Part shown: one piece after another, positions 25,604-34,197 of the stretch
How positions within the stretch are numbered: the first letter of the stretch is position 1
How the letters are laid out: every line of letters starts with the position of its first letter
Origin: Kitasatospora phosalacinea
Lineage (GTDB): Bacteria > Actinomycetota > Actinomycetes > Streptomycetales > Streptomycetaceae
DNA length: 64,000 nt
Reading direction: 5' to 3'
Assembly: GCF_000717185.1 (NCBI RefSeq)
Contig: NZ_JNYE01000029.1
Coordinates: 1 to 64,000 of the forward strand
Made by a program: the position numbers and the translations under genes
Notes under the pieces: model-generated
What the model saw: the letters and a program-made list of their open reading frames with translations, nothing else
Databases searched by the model: none
Told to the model about the DNA's origin: nothing

Positions 25604-26931
25604 TTGGCCTCGTACTCCGCCATGTTGGCGCGCACCGCCGCCGAGAACAGCCGCGGCCCCACCGCGTCCGACCAGGCCAGGCCCTCCGCGCTCAGCAGCA
25701 GCCGGGCCGGGTCCTCGGCCGACAGCCAGCCGCGGGCCGCGAACCCGGCCAGCTCGGCCGGGAAGTCCAGCTCCGGGGTGCTGCCGAAGCGCTCCCGGTA
25801 GGCCGCCAGGTCGACGCCCTCGCCCTGCAGCAGCGACTGCACCAGGTGGCGGCGGCGGGTCTCCTCGTCCGTCATCGCCCAGCCCAGCTCGGCCCGGGAG
25901 AAGTCCGGCGCGGCCACGTAGTCGTCGATGATCCGCCGCACCTCGCGGGCGTCCACCGCGTAGTCGAAGGAGTAGTGCAGCCGCGAGGTGTACGAGCGGG
26001 CCCCGCAGCCCAGGCCCACCATGCCGTCGGTCTGGCAGGCGTACTCGCCCGCGCTCGCGCGCGCCGCGCCGGCCCGGCGGAACATCCGCATCGACACCTG
26101 CTCGTACCCCTCGGCCAGCAGGTGGTCGCGGCCCGCCCGGTACAGCGCCAGCCGCTGCGCGTCCCACTCCGGGGCCGTCGCGCCGGCCGCGGCGTGCCGC
26201 CCGAGGCCGGTCAGCGGGCGGACGTACAGCGGGTACAGGTACAGCTCCTCCGGCCGCCAGGCCAGCGCCGCGTCCAGGGACGCGACCCAGCTGGCGGGCG
26301 TCTGGCCGTCGATGCCGTAGATCAGGTCGATGTTCAGCACCGGGAACCCGGCGTCCCGGACCCGCCCCAGCGCCGCCTCCACCGCCGCCCGCTTCTGCGG
26401 GCGCACCGCCGCCCGCGCCTCCCCGTCCAGGAACGACTGCACGCCCAGGCTCAGCCGGGTCGTCCCGCGCTCCGCCAGCACCCGCAGCCGGTCGGCCGTC
26501 GCGGTGTCCGGCGAGGCCTCCACCGAGAGCGGCACCGCCCGCAGGTCCGCCCCCATCCGCAACTCGGCGATGTCGCACAGCCGTTCCAGCTCGGCCGCGC
26601 TCAGGTAGGTCGGCGTCCCGCCGCCGAACGCCGCCAGCGCGAACCGCGCCCCCGGCGCCAGCGCCTCCCGCACCTGCCGGGCCTGCCGCTCCAGCGCGTC
26701 CAGGTACGCCGTGGTCAGCCCCTCCGGGCTGCCGATCCGGGTGAACAGGTTGCAGAACCCGCACCGCACCTCGCAGAACGGCACGTGCAGGTACAGCGAC
26801 AGCGCGTCCTGCTTCTCGCCCCGCCACAGCTCCGCCAGCCGCGGCCGCTCCGGCAGCGGCCGGTACGCCGTCTTGTGCGGGTACGCGTAGACGTAGCTCT
26901 GGTACGGGGACTCGCTGACGGTCATGCTCAT
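25600..26931 (-). CDS. STM4012-family HemN-like radical SAM protein
   Basis: A 443-residue enzyme with radical SAM motif C53-x3-C57-x2-C60 inside SLYLHVPFCEVRCGFCN, the HemN-type beginning, then AAFGGGTPTYLSAAELERLC, TRLSLGVQSFLDGE and NIDLIYGIDGQT. A HemN-like C-terminal domain follows (GEYACQTDGMVGLGCGARSYT). HemN itself decarboxylates coproporphyrinogen; this family is a separate branch whose substrate is not known. ATG 26931 overlaps the upstream gene's stop (ATGA) and its own stop overlaps the STM4011 start, so production of both radical SAM enzymes is coupled. Confidence 0.9.
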   Translation of the reverse strand: MSMTVSESPYQSYVYAYPHKTAYRPLPERPRLAELWRGEKQDALSLYLHVPFCEVRCGFCNLFTRIGSPEGLTTAYLDALERQARQVREALAPGARFALAAFGGGTPTYLSAAELERLCDIAELRMGADLRAVPLSVEASPDTATADRLRVLAERGTTRLSLGVQSFLDGEARAAVRPQKRAAVEAALGRVRDAGFPVLNIDLIYGIDGQTPASWVASLDAALAWRPEELYLYPLYVRPLTGLGRHAAAGATAPEWDAQRLALYRAGRDHLLAEGYEQVSMRMFRRAGAARASAGEYACQTDGMVGLGCGARSYTSRLHYSFDYAVDAREVRRIIDDYVAAPDFSRAELGWAMTDEETRRRHLVQSLLQGEGVDLAAYRERFGSTPELDFPAELAGFAARGWLSAEDPARLLLSAEGLAWSDAVGPRLFSAAVRANMAEYEAK

Positions 26932-28970
26932 CGGGGCTCCTGCGGCGTGACGGGGAGGGTGAAGTGCGCGTACGGGACGGTCCAGACCACCTCGTGGCCG
27001 ATCCGGTGGCCGGTGTACCCGTCCTCGCCGTACGCGGTGCCGTGGTCCGAGCAGACGATCGCGAAGCACGGCCGCCGCGCGCTCATCGCCGCGAACAGCC
27101 GCCCCACGTGCGCGTCCACGTACTCCAGCGCGGCGGCGTGCGTCTCCCGGCTGTCCCCGTCCGCGCGGGTCGCGCCCGGCAGGTGGAACCAGTTCGGCTG
27201 GTGCAGCGCCGAGACGTTGAGGAACAGGAACAGCGGCCGCCCGGGCGGCTGCTCGGCCGCGACCCGCTCGGCCACCGCCACCTGCGACTCGAAGGAGGTC
27301 GGCGACGGGACGCCCAGCTCCGGCGCCCAGTGGCTCTCCTGGAACAGCCCCGGCAGGACGGAGCCGAGCGGCCCCTGCTTGTTGAAGAACCCCACCCCGC
27401 CGATGCACACCGTCCGGTACCCGGCCCCGGCCAGCCCGGTGGGCAGGTCCGGCGCGTCGAACACCCAGGTCCGCGACCCGGTGGTCTCCGACCCCGCGAA
27501 CCGCGCCGCGAACAGCCGCGGGTGCGGCCCGTCCGGCGAGGCGGGCGTCGGCAGGAACCCGGCCAGGATCGCCTGGTGCGCGGCGTACGTGAAGCTCCCC
27601 GGCGAGTGCCGCCGCTCCCAGCCGCTGGGCGGCAGCACCTTCGCCAGGTTGGGCAGCCGCCCGGCCGCGAGCAGCTCGGCGGCGACGTCGTGGCGGAGCG
27701 TGTCGAGGGTGACCAGCAGCAGGTCGTGCGAGCCGACGACCTCGTTCATGTCGGGAATCGAAGCGGGAGAAACCAGGGGCTCGGGGAACGGCGAGCCCGT
27801 GCTGCTGCGTGTGGTGACGGAACCCGAAGCCGGTGCGCGCTCCGGCAGTGCACCGTCAGCAGACCGGGCCCCGCCGTTCCCCGCGCTCCTGGGCGCGTAA
27901 GCAGGGGAGGCCAGTTGGGCCGCGTACGTGTCCAGGCCCGGGGCCGGGCCCTCGGGGAGGCCCGGGAGGTTCGGGAGGAGGTCGCCGAAGGCGTTGACCT
28001 CGGCGACCAGGGAACGGCGCCAGCGGGAGTGCGGGAGGAGGTCGACGCCGACCATCGGGGCGTGCGGGAAGCACCTCGCGGCGGCCTCCGCGGTGGCCAG
28101 CAGCTCGGGCCAGTGCTCGCCCGCCGCGGCCCGGGCGAGGGCGGTCTCGCCGCGGGCGCCGCCGAGGTGCAGGTTGGTCATCGGGTGCAGGCTGGTGCGG
28201 ACCACCGCGTGGGTGGCGCGGCCGCCCACGACCAGCACCCGCAGGTCCGCGGCGCGGCCGTGCTGGCCGGACTTGGGGACCCAGCGCTCGACGTGCAGCC
28301 CCTCGGGGGCGAGGCGGTCGACGAGTTCGGCGACCTCCGCCGCGGAACGGTAGCGGCGGACGGCGAGCGAGTTGTGCAGCCCGTCCGCGGTGAGCTCCAC
28401 CGAGGTGGTGGCCTGCACCCGCCCGCCCGGCCCGAACTCCAGCGCCACCACGCCGGACGCGGAGGAGCCGTGCACCGGCTTCAGGAACACCCGGCGCATC
28501 CCGGCCTCCGCCAGCCGCTCCTTCAACTCCTCGAACCCGGAGGGCGGTTCGCCCGGCAGCGCGGGCGGCACCGGCACCCCGGCGGCGGCCAGCAGGGCGT
28601 GCGTGCGCCGCTTGTCGAACATGACGGCGATCTCGTCCGGGTCGCCGAGCAGCCGCACCCCGGGCCGGGCGGCCAGCCCGCGCAGCGCCGCGGTGACGCC
28701 CGCGTACCAGGCGGGGCCGCCCTCGACCCGGGTCGGGGCGTAGCCCGGGCCGAGGACGGGGCCGCGCAGCAGCCGGTCGGCCTCCGGGTCCTCGCCGGGC
28801 GAGTCGAGCCGGACCACCGCGCCGGGCGGCAGCTCGTACCGCCCGCGCAGCAGGTCCGCCCAGGGCAGCACGGCGGGCTCCGGCCGCCCGGCGGCGCGGG
28901 CCGCGGCGGCGAACAGGGTGACCCGGCGGTGCCCCGGGCAGCCCAGGACGACCAACTGGTTGCGCGTCAA
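26928..28970 (-). CDS. Fused STM4014 (ATP-grasp-like) and STM4013 (sulfatase-like hydrolase) protein
   Basis: One open frame of 680 residues joins two families normally encoded separately. Residues 1 to ~357 match STM4014: RRVTLFAAAARAAG, FDKRRTHALLAAAGVPVP, FLKPVHGSSASGV and LVAEVNAFGD give an ATP-grasp-like layout with nucleotide Lys and metal Glu/Asn. Residues 408-680 match STM4013, an alkaline-phosphatase/sulfatase fold: LLVTLDTLRHDV with metal Asp, SPGSFTYAAHQAILAGF and SDHGTAYGEDGYTGHR. About 50 low-complexity residues link them. The start is TTG 28970 next to AGGGAG, chosen because family N-termini begin a few residues before VVLGCPG. An internal ATG (27749) matches the usual STM4013 start but has no clear ribosome site. 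A frameshift or lost stop cannot be excluded. Confidence 0.82.
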   Translation of the reverse strand: MTRNQLVVLGCPGHRRVTLFAAAARAAGRPEPAVLPWADLLRGRYELPPGAVVRLDSPGEDPEADRLLRGPVLGPGYAPTRVEGGPAWYAGVTAALRGLAARPGVRLLGDPDEIAVMFDKRRTHALLAAAGVPVPPALPGEPPSGFEELKERLAEAGMRRVFLKPVHGSSASGVVALEFGPGGRVQATTSVELTADGLHNSLAVRRYRSAAEVAELVDRLAPEGLHVERWVPKSGQHGRAADLRVLVVGGRATHAVVRTSLHPMTNLHLGGARGETALARAAAGEHWPELLATAEAAARCFPHAPMVGVDLLPHSRWRRSLVAEVNAFGDLLPNLPGLPEGPAPGLDTYAAQLASPAYAPRSAGNGGARSADGALPERAPASGSVTTRSSTGSPFPEPLVSPASIPDMNEVVGSHDLLLVTLDTLRHDVAAELLAAGRLPNLAKVLPPSGWERRHSPGSFTYAAHQAILAGFLPTPASPDGPHPRLFAARFAGSETTGSRTWVFDAPDLPTGLAGAGYRTVCIGGVGFFNKQGPLGSVLPGLFQESHWAPELGVPSPTSFESQVAVAERVAAEQPPGRPLFLFLNVSALHQPNWFHLPGATRADGDSRETHAAALEYVDAHVGRLFAAMSARRPCFAIVCSDHGTAYGEDGYTGHRIGHEVVWTVPYAHFTLPVTPQEPR

Positions 28971-28984
28971 CTCCCTCGGCCCGC

Positions 28985-29938
28985 CTACTCGGAGACGGCG
29001 ACGTAGCGCCAGTTGTCGCCCGGGTCCTCGGCGCCGGAGAGGTCGACCGCGACACCGGGCAGGGCGTCGCGCAGCCGCTGCTGCACGCCCTCGGTGAGGT
29101 AGTGGTGGTGCAGGTCCAGGGTCTTCAGGTGGGTGAGCGGCTGGCCCTCCAGCAGCGCCGCCGCGCCCTCGTCGGTGAGCGCGCCCATGGACAGCGACAG
29201 GCCGGTCAGCCGGGGCACCACGGGGGCCTGGGCGGCCAGCGCGGCGATCCGGTCCTGGGCCTCGGCGTTCTGCAGGCCCAGGTGCGTCAGCGCGGGCAGC
29301 TTGGCGCCGGACAGGAACGGGGCGAGGTCCTCCACCGTCCAGTCGCCGCCGTAGTTGTCGACGCCGAGCCACAGCTCCAGCCTCTCCAGCGCCGGGAAGT
29401 CGCTGGCGCCGACCGCCCGGACGATCGTGCCGGGCAGGCCGCCGGCCTCGAAGCGCAGCGCCTTCAGCTTCTCGTGCCGGACGGGCCTGAGGCCGAGCCG
29501 GTCCTTGTCCTCGTAGTCCGCGGCGGAGCCGCGCACCACCAGCTCCTCCAGCAGCGGGAAGGTCTCGAACACCGGCGTGACGTCGCACATCTGGATCCAG
29601 GAGATCTCGCACTCCTCGCCGGTGACGTCGCAGAGGAACAGCGCGCGCAGCGCGGGCAGCCGGTCGGCGGCGGCGAGGATCAGCGGCAGCGCCTCGGACA
29701 GCGACTCCGGCTCCTCCCGGAACCAGCGGCCCAGCACCAGCGCGGTGACCCGCTCCAGGTCGACGGCGTCCAGGAACGCCTGCCACAGCTCGGGGAACTC
29801 CTCGTCCTCGTCCTCCCAGTCCAGGCCGACCCGCCAGGCGGTGGCGCCCGCCGCCGGGAGGTCGCCCTTCGCCCGGGCGGTGTGGAAGTCGGTGACCGGG
29901 AGGCCGTGGAACTCCTCGGCGTGGTTCCTGATGACCAT
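28985..29938 (-). CDS. STM4015-family leucine-rich-repeat protein
   Basis: A 317-residue soluble protein, first gene of the STM4011-4015 operon. The body is made of LRR-like units: LPALRALFLCDVTGEE, FPLLEELVVRG, FPALERLELWLG, LPALTHLGLQNAEA, VPRLTGLSLSMGAL and LTHLKTLDLHHHYL. The N-terminus has FHGLPVTDF, family-typical. No signal peptide, so it is cytoplasmic. LRR proteins usually bind proteins or peptides, which would suit a scaffold or substrate-recognition role for the enzymes behind it; that is inference. ATG 29938 has a GAGGAG site. It ends 14 bases before the fused STM4014-4013 gene. Confidence 0.88.
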   Translation of the reverse strand: MVIRNHAEEFHGLPVTDFHTARAKGDLPAAGATAWRVGLDWEDEDEEFPELWQAFLDAVDLERVTALVLGRWFREEPESLSEALPLILAAADRLPALRALFLCDVTGEECEISWIQMCDVTPVFETFPLLEELVVRGSAADYEDKDRLGLRPVRHEKLKALRFEAGGLPGTIVRAVGASDFPALERLELWLGVDNYGGDWTVEDLAPFLSGAKLPALTHLGLQNAEAQDRIAALAAQAPVVPRLTGLSLSMGALTDEGAAALLEGQPLTHLKTLDLHHHYLTEGVQQRLRDALPGVAVDLSGAEDPGDNWRYVAVSE

Positions 29939-30130
29939 GCGCTGCTCCTCGCTGCTTCGTCGTACCGCTGCTGTCTCGCCTCGGCCCGCGGCGGGCCGGA
30001 GACCTGTCTACCAGGCACCCGTGACTTCACCCGCACGAAGGACGCGGCGGGAGCGCGGTTGTCGGTGGTGCGGCCTAGTTTGCGGTGCACGGAGTTCGGC
30101 AGCGGGCCGGACCGGACCGCGGGAGGACCC

Positions 30131-30457
30131 GTGTACCGCCAGGGAGACGTACTGATCGTTCCGGTCGCGCCGAGCGCCGTCCCGGGCGCCGTCGCGCACA
30201 TGGCGCGCCAGCCGCGGGACGTCCGGGGGCGGCTGGTGCTGGCCCTCGGCGAGGTGACCGGGCACGCCCACGCGGTGCTCGGCCCGGGCGAACTCGTCCG
30301 CGAGGGAGGCCAGTTCGCCCCCGCCTGGCTGCACCTGCCGGAGGGCGGCAAGGTCGTCCACGAGGAGCACGCGGCGATCACCCTGCCCGGCGGCTGGTTC
30401 CGGGTGGTCCGCCAGCGCGAGTACACGCCCGGCGCGGTCCGCATGGTCGCCGACTGA
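30131..30457 (+). CDS. Small conserved protein with GHAH and HEEH motifs
   Basis: A 108-residue soluble protein beginning YRQGDVLIVPV, then GEVTGHAHAVLG, WLHLPEGGKVVHEEHAAITLPGGWFRVVRQREYTP. The regular beta pattern and His-rich motifs suggest a small barrel that may bind a metal. I recognise the pattern from uncharacterised bacterial and phage proteins but know no function. GTG 30131 follows GGAGGA. It is divergent from the STM4015 gene (192-base gap) and 59 bases upstream of the DUF6745 gene, with which it probably forms an operon. Confidence 0.75.
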   Translation: MYRQGDVLIVPVAPSAVPGAVAHMARQPRDVRGRLVLALGEVTGHAHAVLGPGELVREGGQFAPAWLHLPEGGKVVHEEHAAITLPGGWFRVVRQREYTPGAVRMVAD

Positions 30458-30516
30458 GCCCCGTCCGAACCCGCCCGCCCCCGCCACCCGCACCAGACCC
30501 AGGACACGGAGAACCG

Positions 30517-31626
30517 ATGACCAGCCAGCTGACCGGCCGTCCGGCCGACCTCTCGGTGGCCCACTGGCGGGCCGTCGCCGCCAGCACCGGCCCCGCCGAC
30601 CGGGCCACCGCCGAGCAGGCCGTCAAGGACGCCTACCGGGCCGCCGGGCTCGCCGAACCCGCCGAGTTCCGCTGGTACCCCTCGCCGCGCGCCGCCCTCG
30701 CCGAACTCCTCGCCCACCCGGGCGGGTTCGGGGCGAGCGTGCGCGAGCAGGTGCGCACCGCCGCCTGGGAGCGGGCCCGCACCGCCGCCCTCGCCGCGCT
30801 CGGCCCGGCCGGCTGGTCCGAGCTCTGGAACACCACCGGCGCCGAACTCGCCGCCACCACCGCCCTGCCCGCCGAACGCGTCCGCACCGCACTGCTCGAC
30901 CACTTCGCCCCCGAACCCGAGCCGATCGACGACTGGCAGCAGGCCCGCAGGCCCGAGAACCGGGCGGCCCGGCAGACCGCCGCCGAGGACCGCGCCGAAG
31001 TCCGGCTCGCCCTGCTGGACGCCGTGGCCGGGCAGCACGACGCCGCCTGGCTCGCCGCCTTCGACACCGCGGGCACCGGCGACGCGGCCCTCGCCGCCCT
31101 GGCCGGCGTCGCCCGCCAGGTCGGCTGGTGGTGGCCGTACGAGCGCGTCGTGCTGCTCAGCGAACGCCCCACCGCCCTGCACCGCGACGAGGCCGGCCGG
31201 CTCGACCGCGCCGACGGCCCCGCCCTCGCGTACGCCGACGGCTTCGCGCTGCACGCCTGGCGCGGCATGCCCGTCCCCGCGGACTTCCCCGAGCAGCTGA
31301 CCGGCCTCACCCCCGAACGCATCCGCGCCGAGGAGAACGCCGAACTGCGCCGCGTCATGCTGGAGCACTTCGGCTACGACCGCTACCTCGCGGAGTCCGG
31401 CGCCGAGCCGCTGCACCGGGACGAGACCGGCGTCCTGTGGCGGATCCAACTCCCGGACGACGAACCGGTGGTGATGGTCGAGGTGGTCAACTCCACCCCC
31501 GAACCGGACGGCACCCACCGCACCTACTACCTGCGCGTCCCGCCCGGCACCCGCACCGCCCGGGCCGGTGTCGCCTGGACGTTCGGCGTCGAGGAGGCCG
31601 ACTACCGGCCGCAGCGCGAGACCTGA
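30517..31626 (+). CDS. DUF6745-type protein
   Basis: A 369-residue soluble protein of unknown function. Its N-terminal part is helical and Ala-rich; residues about 200-330 contain YERVVLLSERPTALHRDEAGRL, the phrase DGPALAYADGFALHAWRGMPVP, a helical pair (TPERIRAEENAELRRVMLEH) and RDETGVLWRIQLPDDEPVVMV. The end TYYLRVPPGTRTARAGVAWT is the family signature. The gene pairs with the small GHAH/HEEH protein upstream. ATG 30517 has a modest site (GGAGAACC). A role in sensing or binding is possible, but nothing in the sequence fixes one. Confidence 0.78.
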   Translation: MTSQLTGRPADLSVAHWRAVAASTGPADRATAEQAVKDAYRAAGLAEPAEFRWYPSPRAALAELLAHPGGFGASVREQVRTAAWERARTAALAALGPAGWSELWNTTGAELAATTALPAERVRTALLDHFAPEPEPIDDWQQARRPENRAARQTAAEDRAEVRLALLDAVAGQHDAAWLAAFDTAGTGDAALAALAGVARQVGWWWPYERVVLLSERPTALHRDEAGRLDRADGPALAYADGFALHAWRGMPVPADFPEQLTGLTPERIRAEENAELRRVMLEHFGYDRYLAESGAEPLHRDETGVLWRIQLPDDEPVVMVEVVNSTPEPDGTHRTYYLRVPPGTRTARAGVAWTFGVEEADYRPQRET

Positions 31627-31812
31627 CCGGCGAGCGGCCGGGCGGGCCTGTCAAGGGTGCGGGCCGATGATTCACCTCCGGCCCGTCCGTCTCCGATTGG
31701 GAGGAATTCGCCGAAGCGGCACCACTGTTCCGCAGGCGAACGCCGCTGGTATACCTCAATGTCCCGGGGCGGGGCAGGACCCGCCCCCGACACGAACAGG
31801 TGGTGACGGGCA

Positions 31813-32652
31813 GTGAAGTTCCTCCGGGTGGGCCCTGCGGGCGCGGAACGACCGGTCGTACTCGCCCCCGACGGCACCGCCCGCGACCTCCGCCCGCTCA
31901 CCCCCGACCTCGACGGCGCCTTCCTCGCCGCGTTCGACCCGGCGGCGCTCGACCCCGCCGCCCTCCCGGTCACCGACCTCACCGGCGAACGCGTCGGCCC
32001 GCCGGTCGCCCGCCCCGGCAAGATCGTCGGCATCGGCCTCAACTACCGCGACCACGCGGCCGAGGCGGGCGCCGCGATCCCGACCGAGCCGGTGGTCTTC
32101 CTCAAGCCCACCAACACCCTGGTCGGCCCGCACGACCAGGTGCTCGTGCCGCGCGGCAGCGAGAAGACCGACTACGAGGTCGAGCTCGCCGTCGTCATCG
32201 GCCGCACCGGCCGCTACCTGGAGACCCCGGCCGACGCCGCCGCGATCATCGCGGGCTACGCCGCCGTCAACGACGTCACCGAACGCGCCTTCCAGTTCGA
32301 CCGCGGCGGCCAGTGGGACAAGGGCAAGTCCGCCGAGACCTTCACCCCGCTCGGCCCCTGGCTGGTCACCCCCGACGAACTCGGCGACCCGCAGGCCCTC
32401 GACCTCCGGCTCTGGGTCAACGGCGAGCTCCGCCAGGACGGCTCCACCGCCGACATGATCTTCCCGGTGCACGAGACCGTCCGCTACCTCACCCACTTCA
32501 TGCGCCTCGACCCCGGCGACGTCGTCATCACCGGCACCCCCGCGGGCGTCACCCTCGGCCGCCCCGGCACCCCCTTCCTCCGCGCGGGCGACGAACTCGC
32601 CCTCGAAGTCACCGGCCTCGGCCGCCAGGAGACCACCCTCGGCCAGGCGTGA
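31813..32652 (+). CDS. Fumarylacetoacetate hydrolase family protein
   Basis: A 279-residue cytoplasmic enzyme of the FAH superfamily (5-carboxymethyl-2-hydroxymuconate isomerase/acylpyruvate hydrolase type). Motifs are GKIVGIGLNYRDHAAEAG, PVVFLKPTNTLVGPHD, the metal-binding YEVELAVVIG with Glu-x-Glu, NDVTERAFQ and DVVITGTPAGV. Family members cleave or decarboxylate C-C bonds of dicarboxylate-like ketones using Mg2+ or Mn2+. GTG 31813 is the start that gives the conserved N-terminus MKFLRVG. The 186-base gap upstream has a TATACC that may be a -10. It appears to be a single gene. Confidence 0.92.
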   Translation: MKFLRVGPAGAERPVVLAPDGTARDLRPLTPDLDGAFLAAFDPAALDPAALPVTDLTGERVGPPVARPGKIVGIGLNYRDHAAEAGAAIPTEPVVFLKPTNTLVGPHDQVLVPRGSEKTDYEVELAVVIGRTGRYLETPADAAAIIAGYAAVNDVTERAFQFDRGGQWDKGKSAETFTPLGPWLVTPDELGDPQALDLRLWVNGELRQDGSTADMIFPVHETVRYLTHFMRLDPGDVVITGTPAGVTLGRPGTPFLRAGDELALEVTGLGRQETTLGQA

Positions 32653-32727
32653 CCCCGCGCCGTCCCGGGGTGCGGAGGACGGGCGGAACGAGGATTTCGC
32701 GGGCAAAGGATCTGAAAAGACGACGTT

Positions 32728-32755
32728 ATGACAGTGTGGAAGGTTCCGATACGAT
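32728..32755 (+). promoter_or_regulatory. Putative promoter of the ALF-repeat surface protein gene
   Basis: ATGACA (32728-32733), 16 bases, TACGAT (32750-32755). The region is more A+T-rich than its surroundings. The predicted leader is about 70 bases before the TTG start. Confidence 0.4.
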
Positions 32756-32830
32756 CCCTTCCGCCCGCCGCCGTGTGACGGTTCGCCCACGGCGGTGGCT
32801 CTCGCGCGAACCACTTTCCCTGGGGGAGTT

Positions 32831-34069
32831 TTGAGCATCCGTCGGTCGATCGCCGCTGCCGTCTTCGTCGCGGCCGTCTCCGCACCCACCGCCCTCGGCA
32901 CCGCACAGGCGATGGCCGAAACCACCCCGACCGGCCAGTCCGCGCCGGACGCCGCCCCCACCACGCCGGACGCCGCCCCCACCACGCCGGACGCCGCCCC
33001 CACCACGCCGGACACCGAGTCCGCCGCTGAGCCCGCTGCCCCGGTTGCACCCGCCGCGCCCGCCGCTTCGGTTGACGGACCCGCCGCTCCGGTTGCCGAG
33101 CCCGCCGCTCCGGCCGGACCCGCCGCTCCGGCCGAACCGGCGGCCCCGGCCGCGCCGGTGCTCGACGAGGCCGCGCTGCGGGCCCGCCTGGCGGCGGCCC
33201 TGGCCGAGCCGGGCCACTACACCCACTACTACAGGGCGGTCAGGGTGGCGCGGCTCGGCACCGCCGAGCAGATCCAGCACTTCCTGGACGTCGAACTGGC
33301 CGTGGTCGTCCGCGACGACAACAACCTCAGGGCCGCCCAGCTCATGGACGCGGCCGAGCCCGGCACCCCGGTCTGGGAAGCGGCCCGGAAGGCGTTCGAC
33401 GACGGCAGCCCGGAGGCGATCGCACACTTCCTGCACGTCACCTTCCCGGACCTGACCGACTCCGACAACCGGGTCGAGCTCTCGCAGTTCATCGAGACCC
33501 CGTTCATCAGCGCCGGACTGCGCGCGGAGGCGCTCGCGGTGCTGGACGAGGGCAGCCGCGAGGAGATCATCGACTTCCTGGAGCAGGCGCCGGGGCGCCT
33601 GCTCACCGACTACCGGATCCAGGCCACCCAGGCGATGTCCGTGGGCGGCCCCGAGGTCCGGAAGGTCGTGAACGTGCTGCTGACCAGCGGCACCCTGGAG
33701 GACCTGCGCGAGTTCCTGGCCACGGGGCTCAAGGAGGCCCAGGCCCGGGACAAGGCGGCCGAGCAGGCGGCCGGACAGGCGGGCGGCAAGGACGGCGACG
33801 CGGACGGGAACGGCACGAAGGGCGAGGAGGGCCGGCCGGCGGGCAACGGCGGCAACGGCGCCACCCAGGCCGGTCTGACCACCACGACCACCGGCACCAC
33901 GACCACGACCACCGCCACCGCCACCGCCACGGAGACCGGCACCGGCACCGGCCTGGCCTTCACCGGTCCGGGCACCCCGCTCGCGGCCGTCACGACCACC
34001 GGCGCGGCGGCGATCGCCCTCGGCGCGGGCACCCTGGTGGTCACCCGCCGCCGTCGCCAGGAGTCCTGA
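32831..34069 (+). CDS. ALF-repeat surface protein with LAFTG sortase signal
   Basis: A 412-residue secreted protein. The signal peptide covers about 1-32 (SIRRSIAAAVFVAAVSAPTALG). An Ala/Pro region follows with three exact PDAAPTT units. The middle (about 120-300) consists of helical repeats of ~40-45 residues of the ALF type (LGTAEQIQHFLDVELAVV, DGSPEAIAHFLHVTFPDL, EGSREEIIDFLEQAPGRL, SGTLEDLREFLATGLKEA). A Thr-rich stretch leads to the sorting signal LAFTG, a hydrophobic segment and RRRR, matching LAxTG substrates of Streptomyces class E sortases, so the protein is likely wall-anchored. TTG 32831 was chosen for its GGGGGAG site and signal-peptide fit. Confidence 0.88.
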   Translation: MSIRRSIAAAVFVAAVSAPTALGTAQAMAETTPTGQSAPDAAPTTPDAAPTTPDAAPTTPDTESAAEPAAPVAPAAPAASVDGPAAPVAEPAAPAGPAAPAEPAAPAAPVLDEAALRARLAAALAEPGHYTHYYRAVRVARLGTAEQIQHFLDVELAVVVRDDNNLRAAQLMDAAEPGTPVWEAARKAFDDGSPEAIAHFLHVTFPDLTDSDNRVELSQFIETPFISAGLRAEALAVLDEGSREEIIDFLEQAPGRLLTDYRIQATQAMSVGGPEVRKVVNVLLTSGTLEDLREFLATGLKEAQARDKAAEQAAGQAGGKDGDADGNGTKGEEGRPAGNGGNGATQAGLTTTTTGTTTTTTATATATETGTGTGLAFTGPGTPLAAVTTTGAAAIALGAGTLVVTRRRRQES

Positions 34070-34094
34070 CCCCCGGCAGCCCCCGAGCACCGGA

Positions 34095-34125
34095 ACGGCC
34101 GCGCGGCACCCCGCCGCGCGGCCGT
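34095..34125. terminator. Hairpin terminator between convergent genes
   Basis: ACGGCCGCGCGGC and GCCGCGCGGCCGT make a perfect 13-pair stem with a 5-base loop. It lies between the surface protein gene and the convergent TetR gene and could act in both directions. Confidence 0.65.
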
Positions 34126-34197
34126 CCCGCGTTCCGCCGCGCTCCGCCTCACGCAGCCGAGCCCGCGGGCCCCCGCCCCCTCACCGCCCCCGCCCCC

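Noticed and set aside
27749..27749. Independent start of STM4013 at ATG 27749
   Set aside because: It matches the family N-terminus, but no ribosome site is visible and the upstream frame is open, so I listed one fused gene and noted the alternative.
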